A stretch of 45,068 bases of DNA, from positions 1-45,068 of the forward strand of contig CANQJO010000016.1 in NCBI GenBank assembly GCA_947624255.1, given 5' to 3'. The notes beneath the pieces are model-generated. The model made no database searches. It had not been told where the DNA came from and worked only from the letters and a program-made list of their open reading frames with translations. This document shows, in pieces, positions 8,925-17,694 of this stretch. This DNA comes from an uncultured Ruminococcus sp. Its GTDB lineage: Bacteria > Bacillota > Clostridia > Oscillospirales > Ruminococcaceae. Within the stretch, counting starts at the first letter, position 1. The number at the start of each line of letters is the position of its first letter. A program made the translations under genes and the position numbers.

Positions 8925-11900
8925 ATGCACAAGAAAATCTCAAAAATGATCGCTGCGGGGCTTATGGCTGCCACAATGATCGCTCCTACAGTTGCCACTG
9001 TAGCACCTATGAGTGTTTCGGCAGGTCAGGTTCTCGGTGAGACCACCTTCGATCACAAGGCGCTTCCTTGGCATACCTGTGAAACAAGCCCTGCTAAGCA
9101 GGAGTTTGAAATCGACAAGGCTTTCCACATCACTATAACTGTTCCTGAGGGCGGTGAAAAGTCCAAGTGGGATCTTCAGTTCAGACACAGAAACCTTAAC
9201 TTCAAAAAAGGTCATGTGTACAAGGTAAGCTTTGACGCAAAGGCTAAGAGAGACGGAATGGAGCTCTGCTCCAAGATCGGCAACACCAAGGGTGATGAGG
9301 AGTATTTCGACCTCATGGCTTCCGGTGTAATGGACATGGGCCCGAATATGGGCGGTCAGTGGGGCGGCGCTGTAAAGCTCTCCACCTCATATCAGACATT
9401 CTCCGGAACCTTTACTCCTACACAGGATCTTGAGGGCGTTGAGTGGGCTTTCCACTATGCTAAAGACTCAAACGGCTACGGCGGTAACGCTCAGGAAGGT
9501 GACGAGATCTGGTTCGACAATATGTCGATCGAGTGTACTACCTGCGATGAATGCGATGCCGATCCCAACGAGTCCTACGGCGCTACAAACCGTGACTACA
9601 GCGCAGCAGACAATCCTGAGCTTAAGGTCGGCGGTGAGCTTGTAAACTTTATCTCCGTAAACCAGATCGGTTACTATTCAAACCTCGCTAAGACTGCTAC
9701 TCTCGGCGATAACCAGGGCGATATCCTTTACGGAGCTACAAAGATCACACTCGATGAGGATACGTACGACTTTGAGCTTGTTGATGAGGCTTCCGATAAG
9801 GTAGTTTACACAGGCACTACAGCGGCAAAGAAGTTTGATCCCGATTCAAAGGACAACGTTTGCAAGATCGACTTCTCCGATTATACAACTCCCGGCAGAT
9901 ATTATCTGCGAATAAAGGGCAAAGAGTGGAGATCGTTTGCATTCAACATCGGCGACAACATCTACTCTGATGACAGCCACGATATGCTCAAGAACGCTAT
10001 AAACTACTTCTATCAGAACCGTTCGGGTATCGACATTGAAGAACAATACATCACCTCCGGCGACAAGGCAACTCTTGCCCACGAGGGCGGTCATAAGATC
10101 GATAAAGCTTCCATTCAGGACGGATGGATCAATGAGTATTCAAGCAAGGAAGAGGCTACCGGAACTCATGCCGTTGGTACTCTGACTGCAAACGGCGGTT
10201 GGTACGATGCCGGCGACCACGGTAAATACGTTGTTAACGGCGGTATCTCTATCTGGACACTCCAGAATATGTATGAGAGAGCTATTCAGACAGAGGAAGG
10301 CAAGGCTAAATTCGCTGACGGTTCAGGATTAGTTAATATCCCTGAGTCAGGCGATTCAAAGAAAGTACCGGATATCCTCGATGAGGCTGCTTACGAGCTT
10401 GACTGGATCGCAAAGATGAAGGTCACACCCGAGAACGACAGCAAGTGGGGCACAAAGTACGAAGGACTTTACTACCACAAGCTCCATGACCATAAGTGGA
10501 CAGGACTTGCTACAAGACCTTATGATTATGAGAAGGAGTGGGAGACTGTTCGTATCGTAAAGCCTCCGACGTTTGCAGCTACTCTGAACTATGCAGCTTG
10601 CGCAGCTCAGGCAGCAAGACTTTGGGAGCCGTATGACTCTGAAAAGGCAGCTCAGTACCTCAAGACCGCTAAAGAGGCATACGAGGCATACGAGAAGTAT
10701 TACTATCCTTACGTTGGTACGCTGACAACACACCCGACACTTAAGTGTGAATGCGCAATGGAAGAGATCAGAGAGGATTCACTCTATGCTCCTATGTGGC
10801 AGGCAAAGGGCGGCGGACCTTACGGTGATAACAACGTTCTGGACGACGCTTACTGGGCAGCTTGTGAGATCTTTACCTCCGCTTCTGCAATGGGCGACGC
10901 TGATGCAGCAACATATAAGGCAAAGATCGATGAGTCAACATATGCTTACAAGGTTGATACCTACATGGTAGGCGGCGAGAACAAGGGCGGTTCATTTACT
11001 TCATTCAACTGGGGTAATACTGCTTCCGCAGGTTCTCTCACACTTTCTCTTAACAGCCAGTACCTTTCTGACAGCGAAAGTGAAAAGGTAACAAACAGCA
11101 TTCTTGCTGCTGCTAAGGCTTACATCGACGAAGAGGATACTCAGGGTTACTACATTCCTTACAAGGCTCCTGCTGAACCGTATAACGATCCTAACAACCT
11201 CGATCCTTCTATCTATATCACAGGTTACGAGTGGGGTTCAAACTCCATGGTTATCAACAACTGTATCGTAATGGCTTATGCTTACGATCTTACACAGGAC
11301 GTTTCTTACATGAATGGTGTTGCTAATGCGATGAACTACCTCCTCGGATGCAACCCGCTCTCATTCTCCTTTGTATCAGGCTACGGTTCTTACAAGCTGG
11401 AGAATCCTCACCACAGATACTGGTCTTACGAGCTTGATAAGACTCTGCCTATGGCTCCTGACGGAGTTCTCTCCGGCGGACCTAACGCAGGACTCCAGGA
11501 TCCTTACGTTCGTGCTCTCGGATTCGTTCCCGGTAAGGATGATAACCCGTCACAGAGATGCTACGTTGACTCGATCGAAGCATGGTCTACAAACGAGGTA
11601 ACTATCAACTGGAATGCTCCTCTTGCTTGGATCGCATCATTCATGCAGGACGAGGCTGCTGATGCCGGAAATGGCGCATCACCTGTTAAGCCTTCTCAGC
11701 CTTCAACATCAGGCGGCGATCAGGGTGACGTTCTCTGGGGCGACACCAACTGCGATGGTAAGGTTGACCTCGCTGATGCTGTTCTTATCATGCAGTACGG
11801 CGCAAATCCTGACACATACGGTCTTAACAAGGCTGACGGTGTATCAGATCAGGGTGCTATAAACGGTGACGTTTACGAGAATGGTTCCGGTCTTACCAAT

Positions 11901-11966
11901 ACGGATGCTCTTCAGATCCAGAAGTTTAAGCTCGGACTCATCAGCACACTTGATCCCAACGCTTAA
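8925..11966 (+). CDS. Cellulosomal CBM4-Ig-GH9-dockerin cellulase
   Basis: This 1013-aa secreted enzyme has a signal peptide (about residues 1-33, ending SVSAG). A CBM4/9-type jelly-roll domain (about 35-205) ends in a Cys-containing linker. The Ig-like CelD_N domain (about 238-335, starting FISVNQIGYY) is followed by a GH9 catalytic domain (about 345-905). The domain has WYDAGDH with Asp428 and Asp431, HHRYWS, and the acid Glu891 in NEVTINWNAP. The dockerin lies at about 937-1008. This CBM4-Ig-GH9 order is that of CbhA/CelK-type cellobiohydrolases and theme-D GH9 endoglucanases; which activity applies cannot be read off. The dockerin resembles that of the neighbouring GH9, so both probably bind the same cohesin type. 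The gene has its own promoter and terminator, and its codon use looks like that of a highly expressed gene. Confidence 0.95.
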   Translation: MHKKISKMIAAGLMAATMIAPTVATVAPMSVSAGQVLGETTFDHKALPWHTCETSPAKQEFEIDKAFHITITVPEGGEKSKWDLQFRHRNLNFKKGHVYKVSFDAKAKRDGMELCSKIGNTKGDEEYFDLMASGVMDMGPNMGGQWGGAVKLSTSYQTFSGTFTPTQDLEGVEWAFHYAKDSNGYGGNAQEGDEIWFDNMSIECTTCDECDADPNESYGATNRDYSAADNPELKVGGELVNFISVNQIGYYSNLAKTATLGDNQGDILYGATKITLDEDTYDFELVDEASDKVVYTGTTAAKKFDPDSKDNVCKIDFSDYTTPGRYYLRIKGKEWRSFAFNIGDNIYSDDSHDMLKNAINYFYQNRSGIDIEEQYITSGDKATLAHEGGHKIDKASIQDGWINEYSSKEEATGTHAVGTLTANGGWYDAGDHGKYVVNGGISIWTLQNMYERAIQTEEGKAKFADGSGLVNIPESGDSKKVPDILDEAAYELDWIAKMKVTPENDSKWGTKYEGLYYHKLHDHKWTGLATRPYDYEKEWETVRIVKPPTFAATLNYAACAAQAARLWEPYDSEKAAQYLKTAKEAYEAYEKYYYPYVGTLTTHPTLKCECAMEEIREDSLYAPMWQAKGGGPYGDNNVLDDAYWAACEIFTSASAMGDADAATYKAKIDESTYAYKVDTYMVGGENKGGSFTSFNWGNTASAGSLTLSLNSQYLSDSESEKVTNSILAAAKAYIDEEDTQGYYIPYKAPAEPYNDPNNLDPSIYITGYEWGSNSMVINNCIVMAYAYDLTQDVSYMNGVANAMNYLLGCNPLSFSFVSGYGSYKLENPHHRYWSYELDKTLPMAPDGVLSGGPNAGLQDPYVRALGFVPGKDDNPSQRCYVDSIEAWSTNEVTINWNAPLAWIASFMQDEAADAGNGASPVKPSQPSTSGGDQGDVLWGDTNCDGKVDLADAVLIMQYGANPDTYGLNKADGVSDQGAINGDVYENGSGLTNTDALQIQKFKLGLISTLDPNA

Positions 11967-11974
11967 ATAAAAAT

Positions 11975-12003
11975 AAAAAGGACGCTTCGGCGTCCTTTTT
12001 TTT
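11975..12003. terminator. Bidirectional terminator between GH9 and the LRR-dockerin gene
   Basis: A GC-rich six-base-pair stem (11980-11985 with 11990-11995) has a TTCG tetraloop, flanked by A5 on the left and T8 on the right. It can stop transcription from both sides of this convergent pair. Confidence 0.9.
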
Positions 12004-12013
12004 GATGTGTAAT

Positions 12014-13375
12014 TTACCCTGCGCTTGCCCACCGGAGAATGCCGACATCACTGCCGCCGCCGGAGAGATACGCATAGTAGCCTAAAATAAGCGATGCATC
12101 ACGAGCGTCGGTCATGCCGTCTTCGTTTATATCAGCCGCTTGAATTTGAGCCTCGGTGAATGTTCCCTCTCCACCGGAGGAAAGCTCCGCATACTCGGCG
12201 AGGGTGAACGATGCATCAACGGCAGATATCTTTCCGTCCTCGTCAACGTCACCGCAGATTGGAGTGTCCAATGCCCTGAAAGTGTATCCGTATTTCCGGG
12301 CATACGCACGTGCAGTAGAGACTGTATATCCTACGATAACAGCTCCGTGATATAATGTGCGAGAGTCATCAAAAATTTTACAATCACGGTCAAGTATTGT
12401 TATCTCTGTCAAACTTGAACAATCATTAAACGCAGATTTGCCGATGCTTGTCACACCGGGAATCGTTATCTCTGCCAGTCCTGAGCAACCGCTGAACGCA
12501 TAATTTCCGATACTTTTCACACCGGGGATCGTTATCTCTGTCAGTCCTGAGCAACCGCTAAACGCATAATCTCCAACACTTGTCACACTGTCAGGTATCA
12601 TTATTTCTGTCAGTCTTGAACAATCACCAAACGTAGAATTGCCGATACTTGTCACACCGTCGGGGATCTTTATCACTGTTAGTTTTGAACAAGAATAAAA
12701 CGCATAAGCTCCGATATTGGTGACACTGTCGGGAAGCGTTATCTCTGCCAAACTTGAACAATAATAAAACGCACTGCCGCCGATGCTTGTCAAGCTGTCC
12801 GGGAGCGTTATATTTTGCAAACTTGAACAGCCGTCAAACGCAAATTCTCCTATACTTGTCACACCGTCAGGGATAATAACATCTCCCGAACAATCTGTTC
12901 CGTCAATGACAATATTGTTTACAATGACAAGCGGATCTTCCTTTTTCTTGTTTTCAAGCCATGGTGTACCGGAAAACGCATCAACACCTATTTTTGCAAC
13001 GCTTTCGGGAATTGTTATCTCTGTCAGACTTGAACAATCAGAAAACGCCCAAGCTCCGATACTTGTGACACCGTCGGGGAGCGTTATCTTTTTCAGGCTT
13101 GAACAAGACATAAACGCCTCAAAACCGATACTTATGACAGGCAAACCGTCAATCTCGGCAGGAATAACGACCTCTGTTACCTCGTTATCGCACCCTCTGA
13201 TCTCTATATGATCGCCATAGTTCCGATAGCTCAATGAGCCGTAAGTCCCCTCTTTGTAAGCCGTTGCACTCGCTGTCAGCGAAACTGTGCCGGTCTGCAC
13301 AGTTGAAATATAATTCCCTGCACCCGCAATAAAAGCAAGGGCAGTTAACACTGATAAAAATTTCTTTACGATCAT
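12014..13375 (-). CDS. Secreted BspA-type leucine-rich-repeat protein with C-terminal dockerin
   Basis: This 453-aa secreted protein has a signal peptide (about residues 1-36). About a dozen BspA/LRR_5-type repeats of roughly 22-24 residues follow (about 65-355), with the recurring pattern SIGxxAFxxCSxLxxITIPDSVT. From about residue 373 there is a dockerin with two calcium-loop segments (GDVDEDGKIS and ADINEDGMTD). The dockerin is of a different sequence type from those of the neighbouring GH9 enzymes. LRR_5 proteins generally bind surfaces or proteins, so this is probably a non-enzymatic cellulosome component for adhesion or organisation (inference). AGGAG sits at good spacing before the ATG. 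Several repeats are nearly identical at DNA level, so repeat number could vary between strains. Confidence 0.88.
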   Translation of the reverse strand: MIVKKFLSVLTALAFIAGAGNYISTVQTGTVSLTASATAYKEGTYGSLSYRNYGDHIEIRGCDNEVTEVVIPAEIDGLPVISIGFEAFMSCSSLKKITLPDGVTSIGAWAFSDCSSLTEITIPESVAKIGVDAFSGTPWLENKKKEDPLVIVNNIVIDGTDCSGDVIIPDGVTSIGEFAFDGCSSLQNITLPDSLTSIGGSAFYYCSSLAEITLPDSVTNIGAYAFYSCSKLTVIKIPDGVTSIGNSTFGDCSRLTEIMIPDSVTSVGDYAFSGCSGLTEITIPGVKSIGNYAFSGCSGLAEITIPGVTSIGKSAFNDCSSLTEITILDRDCKIFDDSRTLYHGAVIVGYTVSTARAYARKYGYTFRALDTPICGDVDEDGKISAVDASFTLAEYAELSSGGEGTFTEAQIQAADINEDGMTDARDASLILGYYAYLSGGGSDVGILRWASAG

Positions 13376-13433
13376 AAAAACTCCTGTATTTTACCGGCTT
13401 CGGTAAGCTCATCACTCTTATTGCTCCGACAAC

Positions 13434-13485
13434 TAATACTCCTCAAAGATCCGATAAATAATCGGATTTTTGAGGAGCAGTATTA
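13434..13485. repeat. Long imperfect inverted repeat between the LRR-dockerin and RING-protein genes
   Basis: A 52-base near-palindrome has arms of 7 plus 17 bases (13434-13455 with 13461-13485) around an AAATA loop. It lies just after the stop of the minus-strand gene at 13494 and before the LRR gene. There is no T-run on either side, so it is not a classical terminator, though it could act as an mRNA 3'-end stabiliser. Confidence 0.6.
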
Positions 13486-13493
13486 GATCAAGT

Positions 13494-14426
13494 TTACATA
13501 TTCGCCCTGAAATAGCTGAAGATCCCATACATCGCAGCCAGCGACACTGCCATCATGATCAACGTTATGATGATTATATTTATCGGTTTTACGCCTCCGA
13601 CAGATCCAAGCTCCGATTCAGAGGCAATTCCGCCGGATCGCTCACGTATCCTCTTTATCGAACGTATGACATACCGGTAGTAGAGCCGGTTTCCGAAAAG
13701 GCAGAAGAAAACACTCAACACCCATGAGCCGACATAAAAATACGAATTAAGAGTCTCGATGATCTCCAGATGAGAGTATATTACAGAGATGATCTTTTCC
13801 GTACCTGCGTATTTTTCAAGAAAAGCCAACATTGTGATAACGCTTGCCGGCAGACTGAAAATTATCGAAACAATAGCCGAAATGAGCGCCCAGCCCCACA
13901 TTCTTCTGTTGGCAAAGTAGATCGGCGGGAACACAAGGCATGACAGATTGAATGACAGCTTTCTGCTTGTGTCCTTCATATGCTTGAAAATCGGCAGGTA
14001 GTAGAGCGTATTCGTCCCCACAAAGTCAGCGACCTCCTTAAGTGTAGCACCGCCCATATCCTCTTCGGGATCAAATCCGAAATACGGCTGATCGGCGGAA
14101 AGGCCTTCTTCTGAGATGTACTCAAACGGATCATTTATCTCCTGCTGCCGGCGTTTTTCCAGGGGATATCCGCAATCCGGACAGACAGTATCGGTTTCGC
14201 TGACAGGTTTGCCGCACGCCGGACAGCACTGCGGTGCTTTTTCCTCCTCCTCGGAAGAGCGAGTCCATTTTTTGCCTGTCTCATGGAACACAGCGTTAGC
14301 GCAGACATTGCTCTGCTTATAGCAGCTTCTGTGATGAGGCGAGCCACATTCCGGACATACGATGACCTCGTCGTCCTCATGAATGGTTTGTCCGCAGGCG
14401 GCACATTTTTCTCCCACAAAATTCAT
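13494..14426 (-). CDS. Prokaryotic RING-finger / zinc-ribbon membrane protein (DUF2628-like)
   Basis: This 310-aa protein begins with a prokaryotic RING-type zinc domain (about residues 8-45: CxxC, CPECG, H, H, C and C). A short acidic linker and a zinc ribbon (about 68-86, CPACG and CPDCG) follow. The C-terminal half has a pattern typical of DUF2628 proteins: an FxGxNxxYYLPIFKHM segment near residue 135, then hydrophobic helices near 160-205, 230-250 and 280-305. The function of this family is unknown; zinc-binding heads on small membrane proteins often serve as scaffolds or sensors. It is a single gene with its own promoter, divergent from the Ca2+ ATPase gene. Confidence 0.75.
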   Translation of the reverse strand: MNFVGEKCAACGQTIHEDDEVIVCPECGSPHHRSCYKQSNVCANAVFHETGKKWTRSSEEEEKAPQCCPACGKPVSETDTVCPDCGYPLEKRRQQEINDPFEYISEEGLSADQPYFGFDPEEDMGGATLKEVADFVGTNTLYYLPIFKHMKDTSRKLSFNLSCLVFPPIYFANRRMWGWALISAIVSIIFSLPASVITMLAFLEKYAGTEKIISVIYSHLEIIETLNSYFYVGSWVLSVFFCLFGNRLYYRYVIRSIKRIRERSGGIASESELGSVGGVKPINIIIITLIMMAVSLAAMYGIFSYFRANM

Positions 14427-14467
14427 AGATTTCCTCCGATCGGTAAATTTACATATTTCCTGATTAC

Positions 14468-14496
14468 ATTATAACACCAACCGAAGCAATAATCAA
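14468..14496 (-). promoter_or_regulatory. Sigma-A promoter of the RING-finger protein gene
   Basis: On the minus strand TTGATT, a 17-base spacer and TATAAT lie about 40 bases before the start codon. Confidence 0.7.
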
Positions 14497-14556
14497 GTAC
14501 CTTGAGAGATTTTTATCTCAAAAAAATTTGACATTTGCGGAAGAAGCTCCGATGTC

Positions 14557-14585
14557 TTGACATTTTAATGAAAAAGGTGTACAAT
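14557..14585 (+). promoter_or_regulatory. Sigma-A promoter of the Ca2+ ATPase-birA operon
   Basis: TTGACA, a 17-base spacer and TACAAT lie about 88 bases before the ATPase start. No other promoter is evident before birA. Confidence 0.75.
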
Positions 14586-14673
14586 GTTCATTGCAGAAAA
14601 AAATATAAAATCTACGGCTGCCGCCTGCCGGAAAGACGGCTGCTGATATTCGGTCAGCATCAAGGAGCTTGCC

Positions 14674-17247
14674 ATGAATTATTACGATCAGGAAGCACAA
14701 AGCGTTGTTGAACAGCTCGGCTCTGACAGCACAAAGGGACTGTCTTCTCAGCAGGCAGCTGAAAACCGCAGCAAATTCGGCGAAAATGTGATCTCGGAGG
14801 AGAAGCGGAAAAGTATCCTCATGGTCTTTCTTGAACAGTTTGCCGACCTCCTTGTGCTTATACTTATTATTGCCTCGATCATCTCAATGATAAGCGGAGA
14901 GATCGGCAGCACTATCGTTATACTCGTAGTTCTTGTCATGAATGCCATACTCGGCACTGTTCAGCACGTCAAGGCTCAGAAATCGCTGTCAAGCCTGAAA
15001 GCGATGAGCGCTCCGAGCGCACGTGTTATCCGTGACGGCGCACAGACCGAAATACCTGCCTCAGAAGTGGTGGTGGGAGATATTCTCCTGCTCGAAGCCG
15101 GAAATGTAGCTCCTGCCGACGGACGTCTTATTGAGGCTGCCGCACTTCAGGTAAACGAAAGCGCTCTCACCGGAGAATCGCTCAGCATTACAAAATCTGC
15201 CGAGGTGATAAATGCTCGGGAGCTTCCGCTCGGCGACAGACTGAATATGATCTACTCCGGATCGAATATCTCGAACGGACGTGCCGCCGCAGTTGTCACC
15301 GCTGTGGGAATGAGTACCGAAATAGGCAAAATTGCGTCACTTATGCAGAACGCAAAGAAAAAGAAAACTCCCTTGCAGGTAAGCCTTGATAAATTCAGCA
15401 AAATACTCTCTATCTCGATAATGTTCATCTGTGTGATCGTTTTCCTGATGACGTATTTCATCAACGGTCAGTCGGCAGTTGATGCCATGATGTTTGCCGT
15501 GGCTCTTGCAGTTGCCGCAATACCGGAGGCTCTCAGCTCGATAATAACGATCTCTCTTGCAATAGGAACTCAGAAAATGTCAAAGCAGAAAGCGATCATA
15601 AAAGATCTGAAAGCCGTTGAGGGACTTGGCTGTGTATCTATAATCTGTTCTGACAAGACGGGAACGCTCACTCAGAACAAAATGACCGTCCGTGACCTGA
15701 GCTTCCCCTGTGAGCGTGCTAAAAAGGAGCTTCTGCTTGCGATGGCATTATGCAACGATGCGGCAAAGTCTGATGACGGCTGGCTCGGCGATCCTACCGA
15801 AACTGCCCTCTCGGACTATATCGGCAATGAGGAGTATCTTCGGGTGCGCAGTGAAAATCCACGTGCAGACGAGATACCGTTTGACAGCGACAGAAAGCTC
15901 ATGACGACTGTACACATCTTCGGAACGGTGCGCACTGCCTATACAAAGGGTGCGATAGATGTGCTTGTCCCACGGCTTAAATTTGTCCTTGACGACAACG
16001 AGATGCGTCCCATAACGGACAAGGATATTGAGGAGATACGCCGCTCCAACCTGTTGTACTCCGAAAACGGAATGAGAGTCCTTGCATTTGCGAAAAAGAT
16101 ACTCAACAGCGATGCGCCCATAACTCTTGATGATGAGTGCGACTATGCCTATATCGGCATGACCGCCATGACCGATCCTCCCCGTGAGGAGAGCAAGGCG
16201 GCTGTTGCAGAGTGTATCTCTGCCGGAATAAAGCCCATTATGATAACAGGAGACCATAAGCTCACGGCTGTAGCTATCGCCCGTGAAATAGGCATTTTTA
16301 AGGACGGCGATGTTGCAATGGACGGCAGCGAGCTGGACAAGATCTCAGATGAGGAGCTCTCCGCAAAACTGGAAAAAATATCAGTCTATGCGAGAGTGTC
16401 TCCCGAACATAAGATCAGGATAGTCGATCTATGGCAGAAAAAAGACATGGTCGTTGCAATGACAGGTGACGGAGTGAATGATGCTCCGGCACTGAAAAAA
16501 GCCGATGTCGGAGTGGCTATGGGCATCACCGGAACGGAGGTCTCAAAGGACGCAGCCTCGATGATACTTGCCGATGATAACTTTGCCACCATTGTAAAGG
16601 CTGTCGCAAACGGACGCTGCATCTACAGCAATATCAAAAATGCGATCAAATTTCTGCTTGCAGGAAATGCCGCCGCTATAATCGTAGTGCTTCTGACCAC
16701 GCTGTTTGATCTGCCGCTGCCGTTTATGCCGGTGCATTTGCTGTTTATAAATCTGCTGACGGACTCCCTCCCCGCACTGGCACTCTGTATGGAGCCTATG
16801 CAGTCGGGCGTAATGAAAGAGAAACCACGCTCCTCGAAAGAGTCCATACTCAACAAAGAGACAGGTCTGTATATCGCATTTCACAGCATCATGATAGCAG
16901 CCTGTGTAATGGCAGCCTTCATGATCGGAAGATCCACCGGAGCTGCTATGGCAAGCACCATGGCATTTGCCGTACTTTGCCTTGCCCGACTTTTTGAGGG
17001 ATTTGACAGCCGTGGAAAATACTCTCTCGTGCGGCTCGGTTTCACAAAGAATCTTTTCTCCGTGGGCGCATTTCTGCTCGGAGCATTCTTCCTTGTATGT
17101 GCGCTGATGATAACTCCCGTGCACGGCTTTATGTGCGTGAGCAACAGTTTCAGCGGAACCGATCTGCTTTACGTTGTGGGACTTGCAGTCATACCATTTG
17201 CAGTTACACAAATCATCAGAATAGTCAAAGAGGCGGTAAGTAAGTAA
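14674..17247 (+). CDS. P-type calcium-transporting ATPase (type II)
   Basis: This 857-aa membrane pump likely expels Ca2+ at the cost of ATP. The cation-ATPase N domain (1-60), the actuator loop (PADGR and VNESALTGES), the phosphorylation site DKTGTLT with Asp327, and the hinge TGDGVNDAP are all present. Helix M4 carries IPEAL, and M6 carries NLLTDSLPA with the Asn and Asp of Ca2+ site II. The M5 position that holds the site-I glutamate in SERCA pumps appears to be Ala here, which fits one Ca2+ per cycle, as in Listeria LMCA1 (inference from the family). AAGGAGC precedes the ATG. The last 51 codons and the start of the next gene form the repeated unit described below. Confidence 0.9.
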   Translation: MNYYDQEAQSVVEQLGSDSTKGLSSQQAAENRSKFGENVISEEKRKSILMVFLEQFADLLVLILIIASIISMISGEIGSTIVILVVLVMNAILGTVQHVKAQKSLSSLKAMSAPSARVIRDGAQTEIPASEVVVGDILLLEAGNVAPADGRLIEAAALQVNESALTGESLSITKSAEVINARELPLGDRLNMIYSGSNISNGRAAAVVTAVGMSTEIGKIASLMQNAKKKKTPLQVSLDKFSKILSISIMFICVIVFLMTYFINGQSAVDAMMFAVALAVAAIPEALSSIITISLAIGTQKMSKQKAIIKDLKAVEGLGCVSIICSDKTGTLTQNKMTVRDLSFPCERAKKELLLAMALCNDAAKSDDGWLGDPTETALSDYIGNEEYLRVRSENPRADEIPFDSDRKLMTTVHIFGTVRTAYTKGAIDVLVPRLKFVLDDNEMRPITDKDIEEIRRSNLLYSENGMRVLAFAKKILNSDAPITLDDECDYAYIGMTAMTDPPREESKAAVAECISAGIKPIMITGDHKLTAVAIAREIGIFKDGDVAMDGSELDKISDEELSAKLEKISVYARVSPEHKIRIVDLWQKKDMVVAMTGDGVNDAPALKKADVGVAMGITGTEVSKDAASMILADDNFATIVKAVANGRCIYSNIKNAIKFLLAGNAAAIIVVLLTTLFDLPLPFMPVHLLFINLLTDSLPALALCMEPMQSGVMKEKPRSSKESILNKETGLYIAFHSIMIAACVMAAFMIGRSTGAAMASTMAFAVLCLARLFEGFDSRGKYSLVRLGFTKNLFSVGAFLLGAFFLVCALMITPVHGFMCVSNSFSGTDLLYVVGLAVIPFAVTQIIRIVKEAVSK

Positions 17248-17250
17248 TTT

Positions 17251-17469
17251 ATGAGCATCAAAAGTATGATCCTTGAAAATTTAAGCGGCGGAGAATTTGT
17301 TTCCGGAGCGGCACTTGTATGTGCGCTGATGATAACTCCCGTGCATGGCTTTATGTGCGTGAGCAACAGTTTCAGCGGAACCGATCTGCTTTACGTTGTG
17401 GGACCGGCAGTCATACCATTTGCAGTTACACAAATCATCAGAATAGTCAAAGAGGCGGTAAGTAAGTAA
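17251..17469 (+). CDS. Chimeric 72-aa ORF: BirA N-terminus fused to ATPase C-terminus (copy 1)
   Basis: The first 22 residues equal the start of BirA (part of its winged helix) and the next 50 equal the C-terminal membrane helices of the Ca2+ ATPase, with a Leu to Pro change. The frame is complete, from ATG 3 bases after the ATPase stop to its own TAA, and it uses the same upstream bases as birA itself for initiation. If made, it would be a small two-helix membrane peptide (helices near 18-34 and 45-66). It arose by tandem duplication, and translation or function is not shown. Confidence 0.5.
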   Translation: MSIKSMILENLSGGEFVSGAALVCALMITPVHGFMCVSNSFSGTDLLYVVGPAVIPFAVTQIIRIVKEAVSK

Positions 17470-17472
17470 TTT

Positions 17473-17691
17473 ATGAGCATCAAAAGTATGATCCTTGAAA
17501 ATTTAAGCGGCGGAGAATTCGTTTCCGGAGCGGCACTTGTATGTGCGCTGATGATAGCTCCCGTGCACGGCTTTATGTGCGTGAGCAACAGTTTCAGCGG
17601 AACCGATCTGCTTTACGTTATGGGACCGGCAGTCATACCATTTGCAGTTACACAAATCATCAGAATAGTCAAAGAGGCGGTAAGTAAGTAG
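17473..17691 (+). CDS. Chimeric 72-aa ORF: BirA N-terminus fused to ATPase C-terminus (copy 2)
   Basis: This is a second in-frame chimera with the same architecture as the preceding one, differing by Thr to Ala and Val to Met changes and ending in TAG. It starts 3 bases after the stop of copy 1 and ends 3 bases before the birA ATG, so ribosomes could pass along the whole chain by coupling. It is not a family known to me. Confidence 0.5.
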   Translation: MSIKSMILENLSGGEFVSGAALVCALMIAPVHGFMCVSNSFSGTDLLYVMGPAVIPFAVTQIIRIVKEAVSK

Positions 17692-17694
17692 TTT

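Noticed and set aside
12402..13140. Repetitive DNA in the LRR gene as a repeat array
   Set aside because: Periodicity follows the protein LRR units in frame and is explained by coding.
16543..17211. 222-codon minus-strand ORF inside the Ca2+ ATPase gene
   Set aside because: It is antisense to conserved transmembrane code and has no family resemblance.
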